Notes: a model not told the origin generated them from the sequence alone. DNA of 64,000 nucleotides from Ophioderma brevispina (GCA_023653785.1 JAMKCH010001618.1:27203-91202); one strand, 5' to 3'. Shown: positions 1 through 11,699, numbered from the stretch's first letter. Program-made: numbers and translations.

Positions 1-343
1 ACTGACCAGAATCAAGACCAGGCGATGTGTGTGCAAATTCTGGACTGGACATAGATATTTTTTAGGAAAGAAGTGAAAACTGACTGTCACTAAGGTATTA
101 GATGATGGACCACCAGCCTTCACCAAGAGGAGTGAGCTTTTTACTGCCTTTTCCCAAATAAACAAAATATTGTATTTGTTTCACTCTACCTTAAATATAA
201 ATATTTTTCCAAGTTTTAATAGGAACGTTAAATGCTTAATTTTAGCAGGAGTAGCTAATCCGGAATGGTCCAGTTAGTCGTTATGCTATGATGATAAAAA
301 AAAATCGGCTCTAATTGTGAGATCTTTTGAGAAACATGTTTTA
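1..343. other. AT-rich noncoding sequence
   Basis: No reading frame, splice pattern or repeat end is recognisable. Poly-A/T runs are present. Confidence 0.5.
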
Positions 344-684
344 TCTAAGGTGCAACGAGAGTTTCGATATCTTCAGGAGTCCCTAAAAAAATCAAAATTA
401 CTCGGTTTGCCCTGATGCTTTATCGCTTCCATCACAAAAATAGTCCCATCTAAAAGGATTAAGCTGAGCAATGTTTCTTGGTACAAAAAATTATGATATT
501 TCTAATTTTGAATAGTAGAAAAATACGGAATTTCATATGGTTAAAATTCAAATCACCTGTTTTTCTCTCTTTAAGACATGGATGTAACCAAAACACGGGG
601 TAAGAGATCTATTGAGTGTCTGATCTATATTGAAATACTGCTTTGACACAATTTGGGTGCCTCAAAATCTCTCGGCACTTTAAG
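344..684 (+). mobile_element. MITE-like repeat, family 1, copy 1 (degraded)
   Basis: About 340 bp without coding capacity. Its left end reads AAGGTGCAACGAGAG and its right end reads TCTCTCGGCACTTTAAG, an imperfect terminal inverted repeat. The interior aligns by eye with 21822-22194, sharing for example GGTGCCTCAAA, ATCTATTGA and CATCTAAAAGG/CATCTGAAAGG, in the same order and orientation. The better-preserved second copy has TTAA at both ends, so this family probably belongs to a TTAA-targeting superfamily such as piggyBac or Kolobok. The superfamily is inferred from the TTAA alone; no transposase is visible. Confidence 0.65.
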
Positions 685-2490
685 CATTTCTAAGCCATTA
701 AAAACAATCAAGCCCAAAGCTACTTCAAAATATAATCAGTTGAACTCAGCTAACATTGATACAACCCGGTCCCAGTATGACATAGACTTGACCTATAGTC
801 TTTTGGTTAAGATTTATTTAGCCTAGATACAAGCATGTTGAAATATTTTTTTCTTTTCTGGCATACTCAAATTTTGAGTTGCTTCTGCATATCTGACATA
901 TTTTTTCCTGACTTGAGTTTCAATGGAGACGATACATAGATCTTATCCACGGGAGATTGAGTGATATTCAGCGAAACCGTGCCTAGTGTTGAAGTTCATT
1001 GATCTCTTCCAATGGGGTGGCTTTTACGGTCTGGTGTAGCTGCGTTGGGCGGTTGATCCAAACTCATTCATATTAAAACATATGTCACCTGTAAGTATTT
1101 TGCCTCCTTTGGGTTCAAAGTACACAGCCACATCTTCATGGAAAGTAGATACATAGGTAACTTTTTCACTCGAAATGAAAAAGCAGAAAACTCTCCACGC
1201 AAAAATTCTTGCGATCAAAAGACAATTTTTTTTAGATATCCTCCGGGAAGTAACAGAATCCATGGCATTGCCTACCAGGAAAAGATGTCTGCAGGTACAG
1301 TATCGCGCTCCTTATGATTGTATTCGAAAAGACAAAAAAAACCCGCAAAACTACATGAGGTATCATAATTCGGTGAGATTCTAGTTGGATGAGGACTCAA
1401 AAAATACTAACAAGATATATGATAACCATTTTCAGAGGTAAAAATAGCTAGTAGCTTTGCTCTAGTTTCGAACTTTTACCAGCCATACATTTTCCCTCCA
1501 AGTAATTTTATACGGAGGTGCAAGATAATTACCAGGTGAAAATTTTGAAGGTGTTCTGCTGAGCTGTGATACACGCCTTCAGCCGCAAATCCAAGCACTA
1601 TGAGTGACAATTATGCTCATCACCCAGCACGGTCATTGGGTTGTACTTGTATACATATTACATTGTATGAACTGAACCCTTGTGTTGATTGGGTATCATG
1701 ATATCCTACCCAAAAACCAGGGCGGGTATTTTCTAAAATATGGTGAATGAAAGCTACTGAACTGTGCAAAGCGGAATTGTACTAGTCATAATGAAGGGCT
1801 CACCCCATCAAAACCAAAAGATTTGTGTTCGTTAGAAACCCTTGGATTTTTCCTCTATCGCATAGATTGTGCTGACTTTTTTAAATAACCATTCTGATGC
1901 TACCAAACTAAAATTATATGGGTTGATGTACAGTAATCTATGAGCTTTTGTAAGGTACACCAGTATGTCAGATTCAAATGAAATTTTGATATTATGATGG
2001 GTGGCGGTTGGCCTTTTCCTATCAAAAAGAGAAAAGCAAGTTTTAAAATTATCATATTTGTTATCGGTGGGGCACCTCAAAGAAGAAGTTGCTGCTTACG
2101 TAAGGTGAAGGGGGGTGCACGCAATTTTTTTTCAGGTAGGAGTGCGCCCCACTTTCTGAACTGAGGGGATGGCGAACTGATTTTGTCTCCAAAAATAGGG
2201 TTGGGAACTAACTATTTTGGGAAAATTTGCAGGCTTGGGAACTGAATTTGAGAAATTTAGCTTCTGAGGAAGGAAAAAAATGTCATAAAAGAACTGATGC
2301 TGCTCACTGGTGGGGTTTATTGGGAAATGCGGAGAGACGTCGGATGGGGGTCTTGAGGGTCCACACATTTACCCTACCACTTCCCCAATGGTCAGGTGCC
2401 CCCCCTCCCCACCCATGACTATATATGACTAAGGATTAACCTATTTTTGTTTGACTAATACAAGGACGCATCCCTTTCATCTATAAATGT
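685..2490. other. Noncoding stretch
   Basis: Only short frames (up to about 80 codons) occur, on both strands, without recognisable domains. 2100-2420 contains purine-rich G runs. No repeat end was recognised. Confidence 0.45.
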
Positions 2491-2509
2491 TATGTGGATT
2501 GCCAGCTGG

Positions 2510-3100
2510 GTCACTTACCTTCACCAAGTAAGTAATGTTGTATTGTCAGTCTTTTTGTAAGTATACAAGTTGTTGCAAGGGAAAGATCTCCTTTGAAGAT
2601 GATTTGAAAGGAATGGTGTTTAGGAGTTGTGTGAGATCGTGATTGCGGTATGGGAGCGAGATTGGTGTTGAGTGAAAATGAGATGGGGATTCTGAGGACA
2701 GAGAGAGAGCGATGTGGGGGTGATGAAGTTTGAGGTTGGATGAAGACTGAGGATTGATGCAGCTGTTGGTTTTGGAAGAGGCGATGGACCATTTGGCGAA
2801 GGCGAATATTGTAAGTTGGTATGGGCAATGTGTTGAGAAAATGATGACAAGAATATTTTAAGAAGGGCTTTTTGAGTTAAGGTGGGGGGGGGTTGAGGAG
2901 TGAGGGGACATGGAAGAAGCAGAGCAGTGGAGGGAGGAGAAGTGTAGAGTGAGTAGGAGGGGTATGGGTTGAGGATGGATGGACGCATTGAACGAGTGAA
3001 GTGGAATGGAGGGACGTAAGAGGGTTGCGCGAGGGAGGTGAGATCCGGCAACCCCCGTTCACGGGGGGGACCAACAAAAAACGGATGTTTAACACTTGGT
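2510..3100 (-). repeat. Pyrimidine-rich repeat, left inverted copy
   Basis: The minus strand is a Pro/Ser/Thr/Leu-rich open stretch of 143 codons made of CCT/CTC-type simple sequence, so the length of the frame reflects composition and is not evidence for a gene. Its segment near 2730-2830 reads as an inverted copy of 3490-3590 on the plus strand: both translate with the shared string PIPTYNIRL followed by VHR and LHQ. The pair therefore derives from one repeat unit inserted in opposite orientations about 400 bp apart. I do not recognise the parent element. Confidence 0.5.
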
Positions 3101-3202
3101 TTTACTACTTTTTACTTACTACGCGTGTTCATTTTGCATTTGAAGGTAAGTTATGAAATGAAATTTTCTTTTCAGGCGGATTGAAAAATATTATCATGCG
3201 GT

Positions 3203-3225
3203 GTTGTCAGTAGTAGTAGTAGTAA
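3203..3225. repeat. AGT trinucleotide microsatellite
   Basis: Several tandem copies of AGT lie just upstream of the right inverted copy. Confidence 0.6.
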
Positions 3226-3249
3226 ATCTAAAGTCTTAAATCCGGTTTG

Positions 3250-3610
3250 TCCTTGTGGACAGTGCTGGCTCAGGATTTTCTTTACCTTACACTCGCAGCA
3301 ATCGCCCTTACCTCCTACCTCCACTTTGCCTACGATTTAGTAAATAATCTCCTCAATCACAAAACTTCCAGCTCTTCCTCTCCACGTATTCATAATCCAC
3401 TTACTTACTTCCATTTTCTTTGGTCATCTCCCTCCTCCTACGAACCGCCACACCGAACTCAAGGGCCCTTTAACATGCTCATCATCCCTTCTCAACAGTT
3501 GCCCATACCAACGTACAACATTCGCCTTCACTACCAGGTCCACCGCTTCTTCCACACCCAACATCTGCATCAAGTTCTCAGCCATGTAGATATTGAGATT
3601 CATGCCTAAA
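3250..3610 (+). repeat. Pyrimidine-rich repeat, right inverted copy
   Basis: A plus-strand frame of about 120 codons at 3247-3609 is the counterpart of the minus-strand copy at 2510-3100. It shares PIPTYNIRL and the flanking residues in the same order. Conservation at peptide level across the two copies might mean that the parent unit was once coding, but composition bias could give the same impression. No known domain was seen. Confidence 0.5.
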
Positions 3611-4195
3611 ATAAATAGACAGCTAGGTCTTCATATCGCCAACCCATTGATATGTTTTGATATAGTCCTCATTCCCCACCTCCATACAACAGAATTGTGA
3701 TTTAAGTTATCTGTACTGAGCAACATACAATATGTTTGAAATTTTAGGTCAGCTTAACTGTGTTAATTGCACAACCAAAGCAAAAATATTTTGTTCATGT
3801 TCTGCATATGTATTTTAAATAAAAATGGTCAAAGTTGTTATTTTACTTGCAAGTTCACTTATGGTGTGTTTTGGCCATTTATCCCTGACATCAATGACCA
3901 ATTTGCCGTCAGTGTGAGCCAATATGACTTGACTTTATAAATTGACATTCCGTCATGGTCGCACCTGATGATGCATCAATTTATACTCTTTCTAATCAGT
4001 GGTATTGAGTGACGTCACTAAGAAATCAAGTAAATTGCTTGGGTTGTATCATTTAATTGAATCCTCGCGTACATTGAATATGAGTTCACTTCGCCTAGAT
4101 TTCTCTAGAATCATGCAACAGGCTCCATCTCCCGTCTAAAATACTTAAGATAATTTTGGCCGCTTAAAACTCTAAAATAAAGACGAATACATTTG
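3611..4195. other. AT-rich noncoding sequence with a CRE palindrome
   Basis: No gene seen. A perfect GTGACGTCAC palindrome (CREB/ATF-type site) lies near 4010. Its function is unknown. Confidence 0.4.
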
Positions 4196-4199
4196 CGCT

Positions 4200-4300
4200 T
4201 GTATCTCTGACCACGTAAACGTCCTTCTGCGGTCCCTTGGTAAATATCAGCGCCTAGATAGCAGGAGGACCGGGTTCAAGACCATGTATTTTTTCGTCTT
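4200..4300 (+). mobile_element. Possible tRNA-derived SINE head
   Basis: A good RNA polymerase III B box (GGTTCAAGACC) lies near 4272, about 40 bp downstream of a weak A-box-like TGGTAAATATCAGCGC. The spacing fits a tRNA gene. However, the cloverleaf stems do not pair convincingly and the A box has mismatches, so this is at most a tRNA relic or the head of a SINE. A T-run follows shortly after. Confidence 0.3.
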
Positions 4301-5470
4301 TATTCAATGCTTGCCATTTTCCTCCGAGTTTCCTATGTAATTTTTCGAAAAAAGTCGACTAAATGTCTCTCAATATTGATTTCAGGATGCTGTGTGTATA
4401 ATGACAGGCCTTACTTACAATGGTCGAGATGAGAGTGGCAAAGCATTTATGGGATGCCTGTTTAGGAGCCAAAGCATGGGATTATGAAGTCTCACTGACA
4501 TTAAGGAAGTAATGCATCCATGAACATATCCACCAGCACTGGGTGCTAAGTACGTCTTACATTATAGGTTGTCTAAACCCCTCCCATATTCTTGCTTTTT
4601 ACCTATACTATATCTATGAAGTTTACACCTGAAGTGAGTGAATAAGCAAATATATCCAACAACACATGAACTGCATGTAGCATTTTCCACCATTATCTAG
4701 CAAAATACCCTTTCAAAGTGAGACCTTCCAATTTGAAACTCTGTCAATCATTATAATTACACTTTTGGATATAGTGATTTCATATACAGAGTGATATTTA
4801 CGTATCTGTAATCAGGGGCTCTATTATTATTCAGGAGCCATACTGCCAGCATTTGGAATGTCATATAATGTTGAAGAAAATGCCTACAAACTGTGTCTAA
4901 TTATTTGCCATCATGGTACCTTTGGTGAATTTCTGGCAAAATCAGGGGCAAAGAATATCACAGACTATGTTTTGCCAAATAAAACGCCCCAGTAAAATGA
5001 CTTCATGTACAAACTTTAAAACCATGGTGGACCCATGGAACGACTTTGGAATGAATTTAATATGGCAAAGTCATTTATATTGGACAAGGGTTACACTTAA
5101 GACTAGAGTAAAGTAGTGTTTGACATGAAGGGCATAGTTTTTCTGTGCACACTACACTCACACCACACATTTATATAGAACGATAACTTCGTGACGACTT
5201 CAAAAGAAACCGCATCCTTTGTAGTCAAACATGGAATAATCCATTGTTATAACTTCTGAAGACCTTTTTTTTACTTCGTATGACATGTTCAGTTCTTTTG
5301 TATTAGGTTCCTCTGAAATATATCGTACAGATCACGCACGCTCATCAAGCCAACAATGTATACGAATGGAATAATTAACTGGCAGATGAATATTTCAATT
5401 TACACAGTAAGTATAAAGTCAGTGTATATTTCTCATCTCACAGGTCATTTAATTGGCCCATATTTTGCAT
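4301..5470. other. Noncoding stretch
   Basis: Only short chance frames are present. No splice-bounded exon or repeat end was recognised. Confidence 0.45.
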
Positions 5471-5479
5471 ACTATCCTG

Positions 5480-5788
5480 TTTTCACATTTTGCAAATGCA
5501 AATGGTGCGCCCACAGACGGAGTGCCCCTCTCTCTGTGTCTTTGGCGTTTGGGGCCAAGACTCCCTCATATAATTTTTGCGTGGGATTATGCCCCTCCTC
5601 CCGCACAGCAGAGTCTGTTTCGCATTCCCAGCATATACCGGTACCCATTATATCCGGGTGAGAGAGGCAAGCGAGATAAAGTGCCTGTGCCCCAGTGCAC
5701 AACACATTGGTGATGGCAGTGCTCGAACCCACAACCTTTTGCTTGTGAGGCGAGTGCTGATCCACTGCACCACATGTGCCCTCACAAA
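5480..5788 (-). mobile_element. tRNA-derived SINE
   Basis: Read on the minus strand, the head (5720-5788) has a perfect A box, TGGTGCAGTGG, and 40 bp later a B box GGTTCGAGC with one mismatch to the consensus. It is followed by a body of the kind common in aquatic-animal SINEs: a GGCACTTTATCTCGC stretch, then TAATGGGTACCGG. The body reaches about 5480. Overlapping open frames on both strands are by-products. A related body is at 9250-9480. The tail is not clearly delimited. Confidence 0.75.
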
Positions 5789-6880
5789 ATGTGAAATAGG
5801 TATATCAAACCCCTCTGAACAGAAACATAGCAACTTTATATGGCTTCATTTAAAGAAACTAAAATATCTCACGCTTAAAAACTTACGCACTTTTACCTCT
5901 CTTACAGTATATTTTTACAAGTTAAAGGTTCCTTGGTAAATCGTTATATATCTCAGTTGTGTACCCTTTTGTTCCTGGCTATGTGGCATGGATGGTACGT
6001 CGTTATTATCTTCACTTTTGCATTTAGGATGGCCGTTTTTTACTTTTGAAACCCAGGTATGTGGAAAAAACATCCTGTAACCAAAACTTTAGTCGAAAAC
6101 TATGTAGGCCCAATACTTATTTACAACATTTGCAGCTTGTTGGTTAAGGCTGGGCTAGCACAACTCCCAGCATTTGACAGCTTGTTCCTCTTCCCAAGTT
6201 TCTGAAGCAAGTAAGACATCCATATGTTTTGTACTCCAAATCCTCTAATATATATGGGAATTATTGTTTGAAAGGGGCATTTCTGATCCACCATCTCGTC
6301 CTCCTGATTTTACATCAAAAAAGTTTAGATTTTTATATCTCTTAACCTTAGCCTTATTAATCCACATGTACCAAATCTTGCGTACAAATTTGGTCGTATC
6401 TGTAAGAAATTTTGCAATTTTTGTATTTCCTGTCCGTAAACGTCATAAATTACAGCACAGTGGGGCCTAGGGACCGTTGGAAACAAACAGTTGCTCATAA
6501 CACAAAGCTCGCAGCTCAGGACACTCAAATTCATGAATCAGTTTTCCAAGGATATCTAGTGAAACATGAATAAAATGGAAGGTATTTGAAACAAAATTTC
6601 AAAAATCCAAAATTTAAAATTTTAGTGCACATTCATGATATATTTACATAATTCGTACTGTAATTCAGTGCATCACCAGTTAGCCTTTGGACCGTGATGG
6701 AGGTATACCCCCAAAGTTAAGTCAATGTCAAGTGTACAGATATATCAATTAACTGAAAATGTTGGGAATAAACTTTACTCAAAGATATCTAGGGAACCTA
6801 AATGAATGAGTTAACTCCTAAAATCATTTTGCAGGTTAGCAAAAATAACTGCAGTCCATACATAGACCGTAGCAATGGGC
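5789..6880. other. AT-rich noncoding sequence
   Basis: No gene, RNA or repeat end recognised. Confidence 0.45.
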
Positions 6881-6889
6881 AAACAGCAG

Positions 6890-7080
6890 AGCTATTGACT
6901 AGTTGTAATGCCCTAGGAAGATACCTAGAAAGAGTCTATATAAACGAGAGGGAACTCACACCCAGTTTGTAGTGATGCCTTTGGTCCTGCTAGCCAACGG
7001 ATTGAGGGCAGATTCAAATGTTCATAAACCTATGGGGCCTGATAAGTGACCGAAACGTGCATCAACTAAAAAACATCATT
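6890..7080 (+). mobile_element. Possible Penelope/LINE-type 3' tail
   Basis: The phrase GTGACCGAAACGTGCATCAA, preceded by GGGGCCTGATAA, resembles the '...CGAAACGT...' tails that recur at the 3' ends of several Penelope-like and LINE-type retroelements in invertebrates. No coding domain is preserved, and assignment to a family is tentative. Confidence 0.35.
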
Positions 7081-7423
7081 TTTATTTTACTGTTTGTTAG
7101 GCCCAGCTGCCAGTTACAATGACATTTTTATTAATTGAACATTTTTACAGTGTGAGCTGTTATTTTTGTAGTAACTGTTTGTTGCTTTGACGGTGGCGAA
7201 ATCTGGCAGACACAAATTCAACGCTTTTACCAATGCTCATGCTATCCCAACTCTGAGCAGGGCTTTGTACGTGTTCTAAAGATAGGAGTTTCTCAGAGGC
7301 CTTCTAGACATGGTACAAGATTCTCTTAACGGCTTTATCAAACGAAGGTGCTAGAATCAATGCACCTTTAAATTTCCTGTGTGAAAGTAACAAAGTTGCA
7401 TTAAATGTAGAACATTGGCTCTC

Positions 7424-7550
7424 ATAGGTACTATATGAAACCACCGTATGGCCCTCTACTCATAGGTCCTGAATTTGGCATGGTTCTCTTGGTGCTATTG
7501 ACTGTAGTACTTTGTAATTGTTTATATACCTTTAATCATATTTTCTCTTT
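7424..7550 (+). CDS. Possible upstream exon, hydrophobic peptide
   Basis: Following a possible splice acceptor (TCTCATAG, near 7416-7424), a frame starting near 7430 encodes YYMKPPYGPLLIGPEFG and then a strongly hydrophobic segment of about 16 residues (Met-Val-Leu-Leu-Val-Leu-type). This would suit a membrane helix. No good donor keeps it in phase with the next putative exon at 7601, so either the true boundary differs or the frame is fortuitous. I do not recognise a family. Confidence 0.3.
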
Positions 7551-7600
7551 ATGCTTGTCTTGGTGTTTCATTTCACCAGTTTTTGGTTATCTTGTTCTAG

Positions 7601-7742
7601 ATACAATTGGATTATCCTCAGCTGACAGCAAGAACTAATTTGAAGTACCACTGTATATCATCAGAAAATGTGGCAGCTGTAATCCTAGGCCTAACCCATT
7701 GGTTTTGTTTTCACATTCCACGATTGTCTCCGAATAAAAGTG
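7601..7742 (+). CDS. Probable internal exon of an unidentified membrane protein
   Basis: A good acceptor (TTGTTCTAG) immediately precedes the exon and a strong donor (GTAAGT) follows it. Only one frame is open between them, giving 47 codons. The peptide begins IQLDYPQLTARTNLKYHC, continues through a helix-like VAAVILGLTHWFCF and ends in a basic, proline-containing stretch (HIPRLSPNKSG). The exon ends in phase 1. The next candidate, at 9121, would be joined across a 1.4-kb intron that has picked up a LINE-type tail. The protein family is not recognised, and the exon could also be a lucky frame. Confidence 0.45.
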
Positions 7743-8689
7743 GTAAGTTTCTTTGCCATGTGTGGACCTACTACTTAATTTATATGACATTAGTAACAGT
7801 TATGTTGAATCAAATCTTGAGACACGTTGGTAAAATGTTGTGCGTTGACGCGATGCCCAGCTGCACTTGAGCCTAGTAACACGCGCCCTAGTAATATAAT
7901 ATGTTAGCGATTGGCCAATACAGCCGAGGTCAATTGTACTTTTTGTTGCGTGCTACGCTCGGGTGAAAACACTCACTGCGATCGGCCGCAGGGGCGACGC
8001 GTCTCATATTTGATTCCATCATAATAGACAATCTGAAAACAGAATATGGGACAATGTCACGCGACAAGTTTTGTCAATGTATTTTTCATTGACGTCACTA
8101 AATTTCCAAGAGTTTCTATATACCTACTTTTCCGTGGGATAAATTTTTGGACAGGAGATATACATACCTCATGTAAGTGCAACAAGCTACACGAAGGTTG
8201 AGTGCATACTTTGACATTTTTATTCGTTGCAAAAGGAGGTGCGCAATGTTCCTCCTGCGTCTCACAGTCAACAACACACTTGTGTTTGTTTCTTTCCAAC
8301 AATTATTATTCAACTGTAATTAACAATTATACAAATGCTCGCACATAAATTTGAGTTTCAACTCAGCCATTTCTATTTTGAGTGTGTAACCTGGTTTAGT
8401 CTAAAAAACAAAAATTTAAAAAAAAAAATCTTTTTAACAGTGACACAATGAAACAGTGTTTAACATATGCAACTTTGGCTGCAACAGATGTTTTTTCCAA
8501 AGTGGCATCGGAAATGTCCACATGGGGGTTCGTAAATTCTGTTGGGTTATTTTTTTTAACCTCAACAAAAATCTTGAAGAGGGGATTCTTACGCCACTGT
8601 ACCATTTACCACAGAGTTTCTCTTTAGTGTGCAAAATGTTGTAATTTAATAATATAAACACAAAACTATACTGTGGCATATTTTTGTGT

Positions 8690-9060
8690 CAGGTCAGGTA
8701 GCTTTGAGGCCGGCTACGGGTATCCTGTAACAGTATACCTTCCCAGGGCCAGTTGTCCGGCGGCTAAACGTCACCCCCATCAGGTGTCTAACGACATCCG
8801 ACAGGAGGGTAGCTGGTTACCCTGGTAGAAACGAAAAAGAAGATCACCTACAAGGGCGTCGTCTCTGAGAGCTAATGCGGCCACCAGCACATTGACGTCA
8901 GGAAGGGGCATCCGGGTCAATTATCTTTTTGCTCCAATAAATCCTCACACAGCATGTGCTGGTGAATGTGAGGTGAATCCGGCCACCCCCTGGACTCGGG
9001 ACAAACCGGATACGATACTCACGGTCGGGGGACCGCAATGTTTTTTTTTATTAAAAAGTA
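8690..9060 (+). mobile_element. RTE-like LINE 3' tail or SINE with an RTE-type tail
   Basis: The block is GC-richer than its surroundings. It contains GCGGCCACCAGC followed by TTGACGTCAGGAAGGGGCATCCGG, close to the GTCAGGAAGGGCATCCGG-type sequence near the 3' ends of RTE-clade LINEs and the SINEs that borrow their tails. It ends in a T-run near 9045. It sits inside the putative intron between 7742 and 9121. No reverse transcriptase frame is retained. Confidence 0.5.
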
Positions 9061-9120
9061 ATCTCAAATATTATTTACCATAAAATATTTCACATGTTTT
9101 TATTGTCTTTCCACCAACAG

Positions 9121-9239
9121 GTTCATGTGGCCGTTTATTATTATCCCTACTTTGTGTTCTTTGGCTGGCCTTTGGTGTTCTTCACCCTAATACTACCCCT
9201 GTTGAAGACGAATAGGCGAATTAAGAAACCAGATGGATA
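9121..9239 (+). CDS. Probable terminal exon of a membrane protein
   Basis: A pyrimidine-rich acceptor (TTGTCTTTCCACCAACAG) precedes the exon. In frame 0 the peptide opens VHVAVYYYPYFVFFGW, continues through a second hydrophobic stretch and ends in a basic tail (KTNRRIKKPDG) before TAA, an arrangement typical of a last helix plus cytosolic tail. Joined directly to 7601-7742, the phase would instead select the frame SCGRLLLSLLCVL, which stops at about 9217. A small exon may therefore lie between them, or one of the two exons is wrong. The family is not recognised. Confidence 0.4.
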
Positions 9240-9249
9240 AGGGACAAGA

Positions 9250-9482
9250 GAGCAATGGGGCCAATAGGTGAGATATGATGATAATATAATTTACAACTAT
9301 TACCACTACTTTGGAATACATAAGCTGCCATGCACTGCACAAGCATTCCTTTTGGGTGGCGCTCAATTGACAATATGTTTCCTAGATTGCCTCTGGTTAA
9401 GGAGAGGCAATCAATAATAAAGTGTCCTTCCCAAGACCACAACCTGGTTGGTAGTGGACTCAAACCCCTGGACTTCACATAG
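9250..9482 (-). mobile_element. tRNA-derived SINE, second copy (decayed)
   Basis: On the minus strand a B-box-like GGGTTTGAGTCC (one mismatch) is followed by the typical body motif CTTGGGAAGGACACTTTAT and a TTGCCTCTCC stretch. This is the same order as in the SINE at 5480-5788. The A box is not recognisable. The copy is older or truncated at its head. Confidence 0.6.
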
Positions 9483-10700
9483 CTTTATAACAGATCTACT
9501 ATTATTATGAGATCTGTCTGTGAGTCTGTCTGCATGCTATGCCTTTTCGTTTATGCTTTGACGATCTGGGCTGATATTTGGCCTGAAGGTAGTGGGGGGG
9601 GGATGACAGTCCCTGACCTTTTGGGCAGGGTTTTGGAGTGAACGCCAAAGTCAAAGGTCAATCTAGAAGGTAAATTTGCTTAGAACTGCCCTATATGACC
9701 ACACTTTGGTCAAAAGGACTGCTGAGCTGAGTAAGAACCAATCTGAGGTCAAAAGTCGCACACAAGGTCAAGGTCACACACGGGAATGATCAACTAGAAT
9801 CCCAACCTTCATTCTTATTATCCATTATATACATTACGAAATGATCCACTATGCATTTTTTGTGCTCAAAAGGCCTTGATACACCCCTATTGCCACATGC
9901 GCCCATGCCTAGTAGCGGTCCCATGCTTGCATCAGTACGCCCATCCATGACGTCACTTGCATCCAGAATCCTTTGCTAATTTTGTTGTCTCCTTTGGGGG
10001 CCCCATGTGAAATTTTAAGGGATTTAAACATCATATTTTCCCTTTATCGTCCGATTATCGGCGATTTTTTTTATGTAATATAATATGCTGATAACATCTA
10101 CCTCTACTACGGTTCGTCGGAGTTGTGGATGATGATGTGTTGGTGCAGTTTGAGATGTTTTCTTTTGACCGGAATCCGGAGGTTTGCTAAGGAGTGGAAT
10201 TCGAAGATTTCTACGGAGTGAATTCGGAAGCGTAACATAAGTATCAGATATATATTAATGTTAATTATTATCCCTCACATGGTTTCCCCGCGGGCCTCAG
10301 GCCATTTGTTTCGCGCTGCTCGTACTGCTGGTGTTAAGTGGGCTTATTCCTTGGCCAGGTTTAGCTCCCCCCATGTAAGTCCACACCCCTAGACCGCCAG
10401 GGCATCTTCAGGATATGTCCCTGTCTCCGGTGTCTTCTCCTTTGCAATTAGTTATAGTTATATTATTTTTTCGCCCTTGTCTATAGCCCGCGGTGCAACA
10501 TGTCATTTGTGTCTCACAGCGTACTACCAAGCTCGTGCCATAATCTCAAATTTTTTTCAAAATCTTGGGGGGGGGGTGCCCAAAGGGGGGATGTCTTCTG
10601 CTGTCTCCGTCTTGTCCTTCTTGGCCCTGTAATTCTGCTCTAAACTACCCTTTTTGGAACGCCCGATTCTCGGTGCGGTCCATCCTATCGTATCTAACAA
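9483..10700. other. Noncoding stretch upstream of element A
   Basis: A G-run is present near 9593. From 10090 the composition becomes more even, and GC-richer patches (10280-10430) may be the untranslated or terminal region of the adjacent DIRS element. No terminal repeat could be matched by eye. Confidence 0.35.
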
Positions 10701-10735
10701 CCGTTACAAGTATGTATTACTTTTGATTTTGCAGA

Positions 10736-11060
10736 ATGAAGGAACCGCTTCAAAAATGTTCTGGATGTAAAGAGTCCTTCTAGGACAAGACTAAGACCCG
10801 CATGAATTGTGTAAAGTGCAGAAGCTGTTCAAGATGAGACCTTGTATATACCAAATGGGTAGACAACTTGGAGATCCTAATTCTTTGATGATTGGACGTG
10901 TATATGGAATAAAGTTAAAGAGACCAGCAAGGCTAAGACGGCTCCATCTCCGTTCAGGGCATCTCCCTCCGGGTCGTTTCACACCTGTGAAGTTTCTACC
11001 TCTACCACTCAACCTAGACTACTTCAAGAGCATTCAAGTTCTACCTTTGGTCTAGCTTCC
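10736..11060 (+). pseudogene. DIRS-like Gag N-terminal fragment
   Basis: An ATG preceded by TTTTGCAG opens a peptide with paired cysteines: CSGC, then CVKCRSC about 15 residues later. It resembles the small zinc-binding knuckle at the start of Gag-like proteins of DIRS elements. A Ser/Pro/Thr-rich stretch follows. The frame is interrupted by an in-frame TAG near 10784 and by several shifts, so no continuous ORF exists. It probably forms the 5' end of element A, whose Ser/Arg-rich Gag resumes near 13.6 kb beyond a satellite block, but it may be a separate fragment. Confidence 0.4.
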
Positions 11061-11690
11061 CACGTATTATTCTACTACGGGTTGCACAGAGCTATTAAAC
11101 GTTTATAGGGCAAGTTTCGGCCACCACCTCTGTCAGATTGTGATGAGAAGGGCCGTTGATTTATGGTAATCCGAGTGGATTAAGTGATTACTAACGACTG
11201 GCTGGTCTATCCATTCCCTTCCATTATGTGAATTGGAAAGATTATCAACGGTTGATTAGCCCAAATGACGGTGCCGTCTCTATACGGGTCAAGAGAATCC
11301 AGCCCGGCCTATTGCCTGTACAATACACTCAAGTGATCTAACGGCGTCTCGGGTCTCACAGCCGAATAGAAATTCTTGCCTCAGTCCTTAGTAATTCACA
11401 ATACTTTGAAATAGGCATATCATGCCATACTTTTTATATCTGCTGAATTTGACTGGGTTTTATGTAGAAGCTATGCAGAGCACAAAATTGAACAAAAATT
11501 TTTAAAAAATTATGAATATCGGATAAAGCGTTCCCAGATTTACAGATTTTTATTATTTTTATTTTCGGCCTTTTCCTGAAATTAGTCTATGGCGTTTTAC
11601 TATATAATAGTGATAGTACATGGCCCCATGATGACAGAAGAGCAGAAAACAATAGAAATTCTAGCACATTTAAAATGTTATTTTATTCTA
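11061..11690. other. Non-repetitive linker, possible Gag remnant
   Basis: 11060-11400 keeps the base composition of the Gag-like segment, without an open frame. 11400-11690 is AT-rich. Confidence 0.3.
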
Positions 11691-11699
11691 AAATTTTTT

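Noticed and set aside
2620..3051. 143-codon Pro/Ser/Thr-rich frame
   Set aside because: Explained by pyrimidine-rich simple sequence on the minus strand; treated as repeat.
4230..4290. Functional tRNA gene
   Set aside because: The B box is good, but the stems do not fold and the A box is poor.
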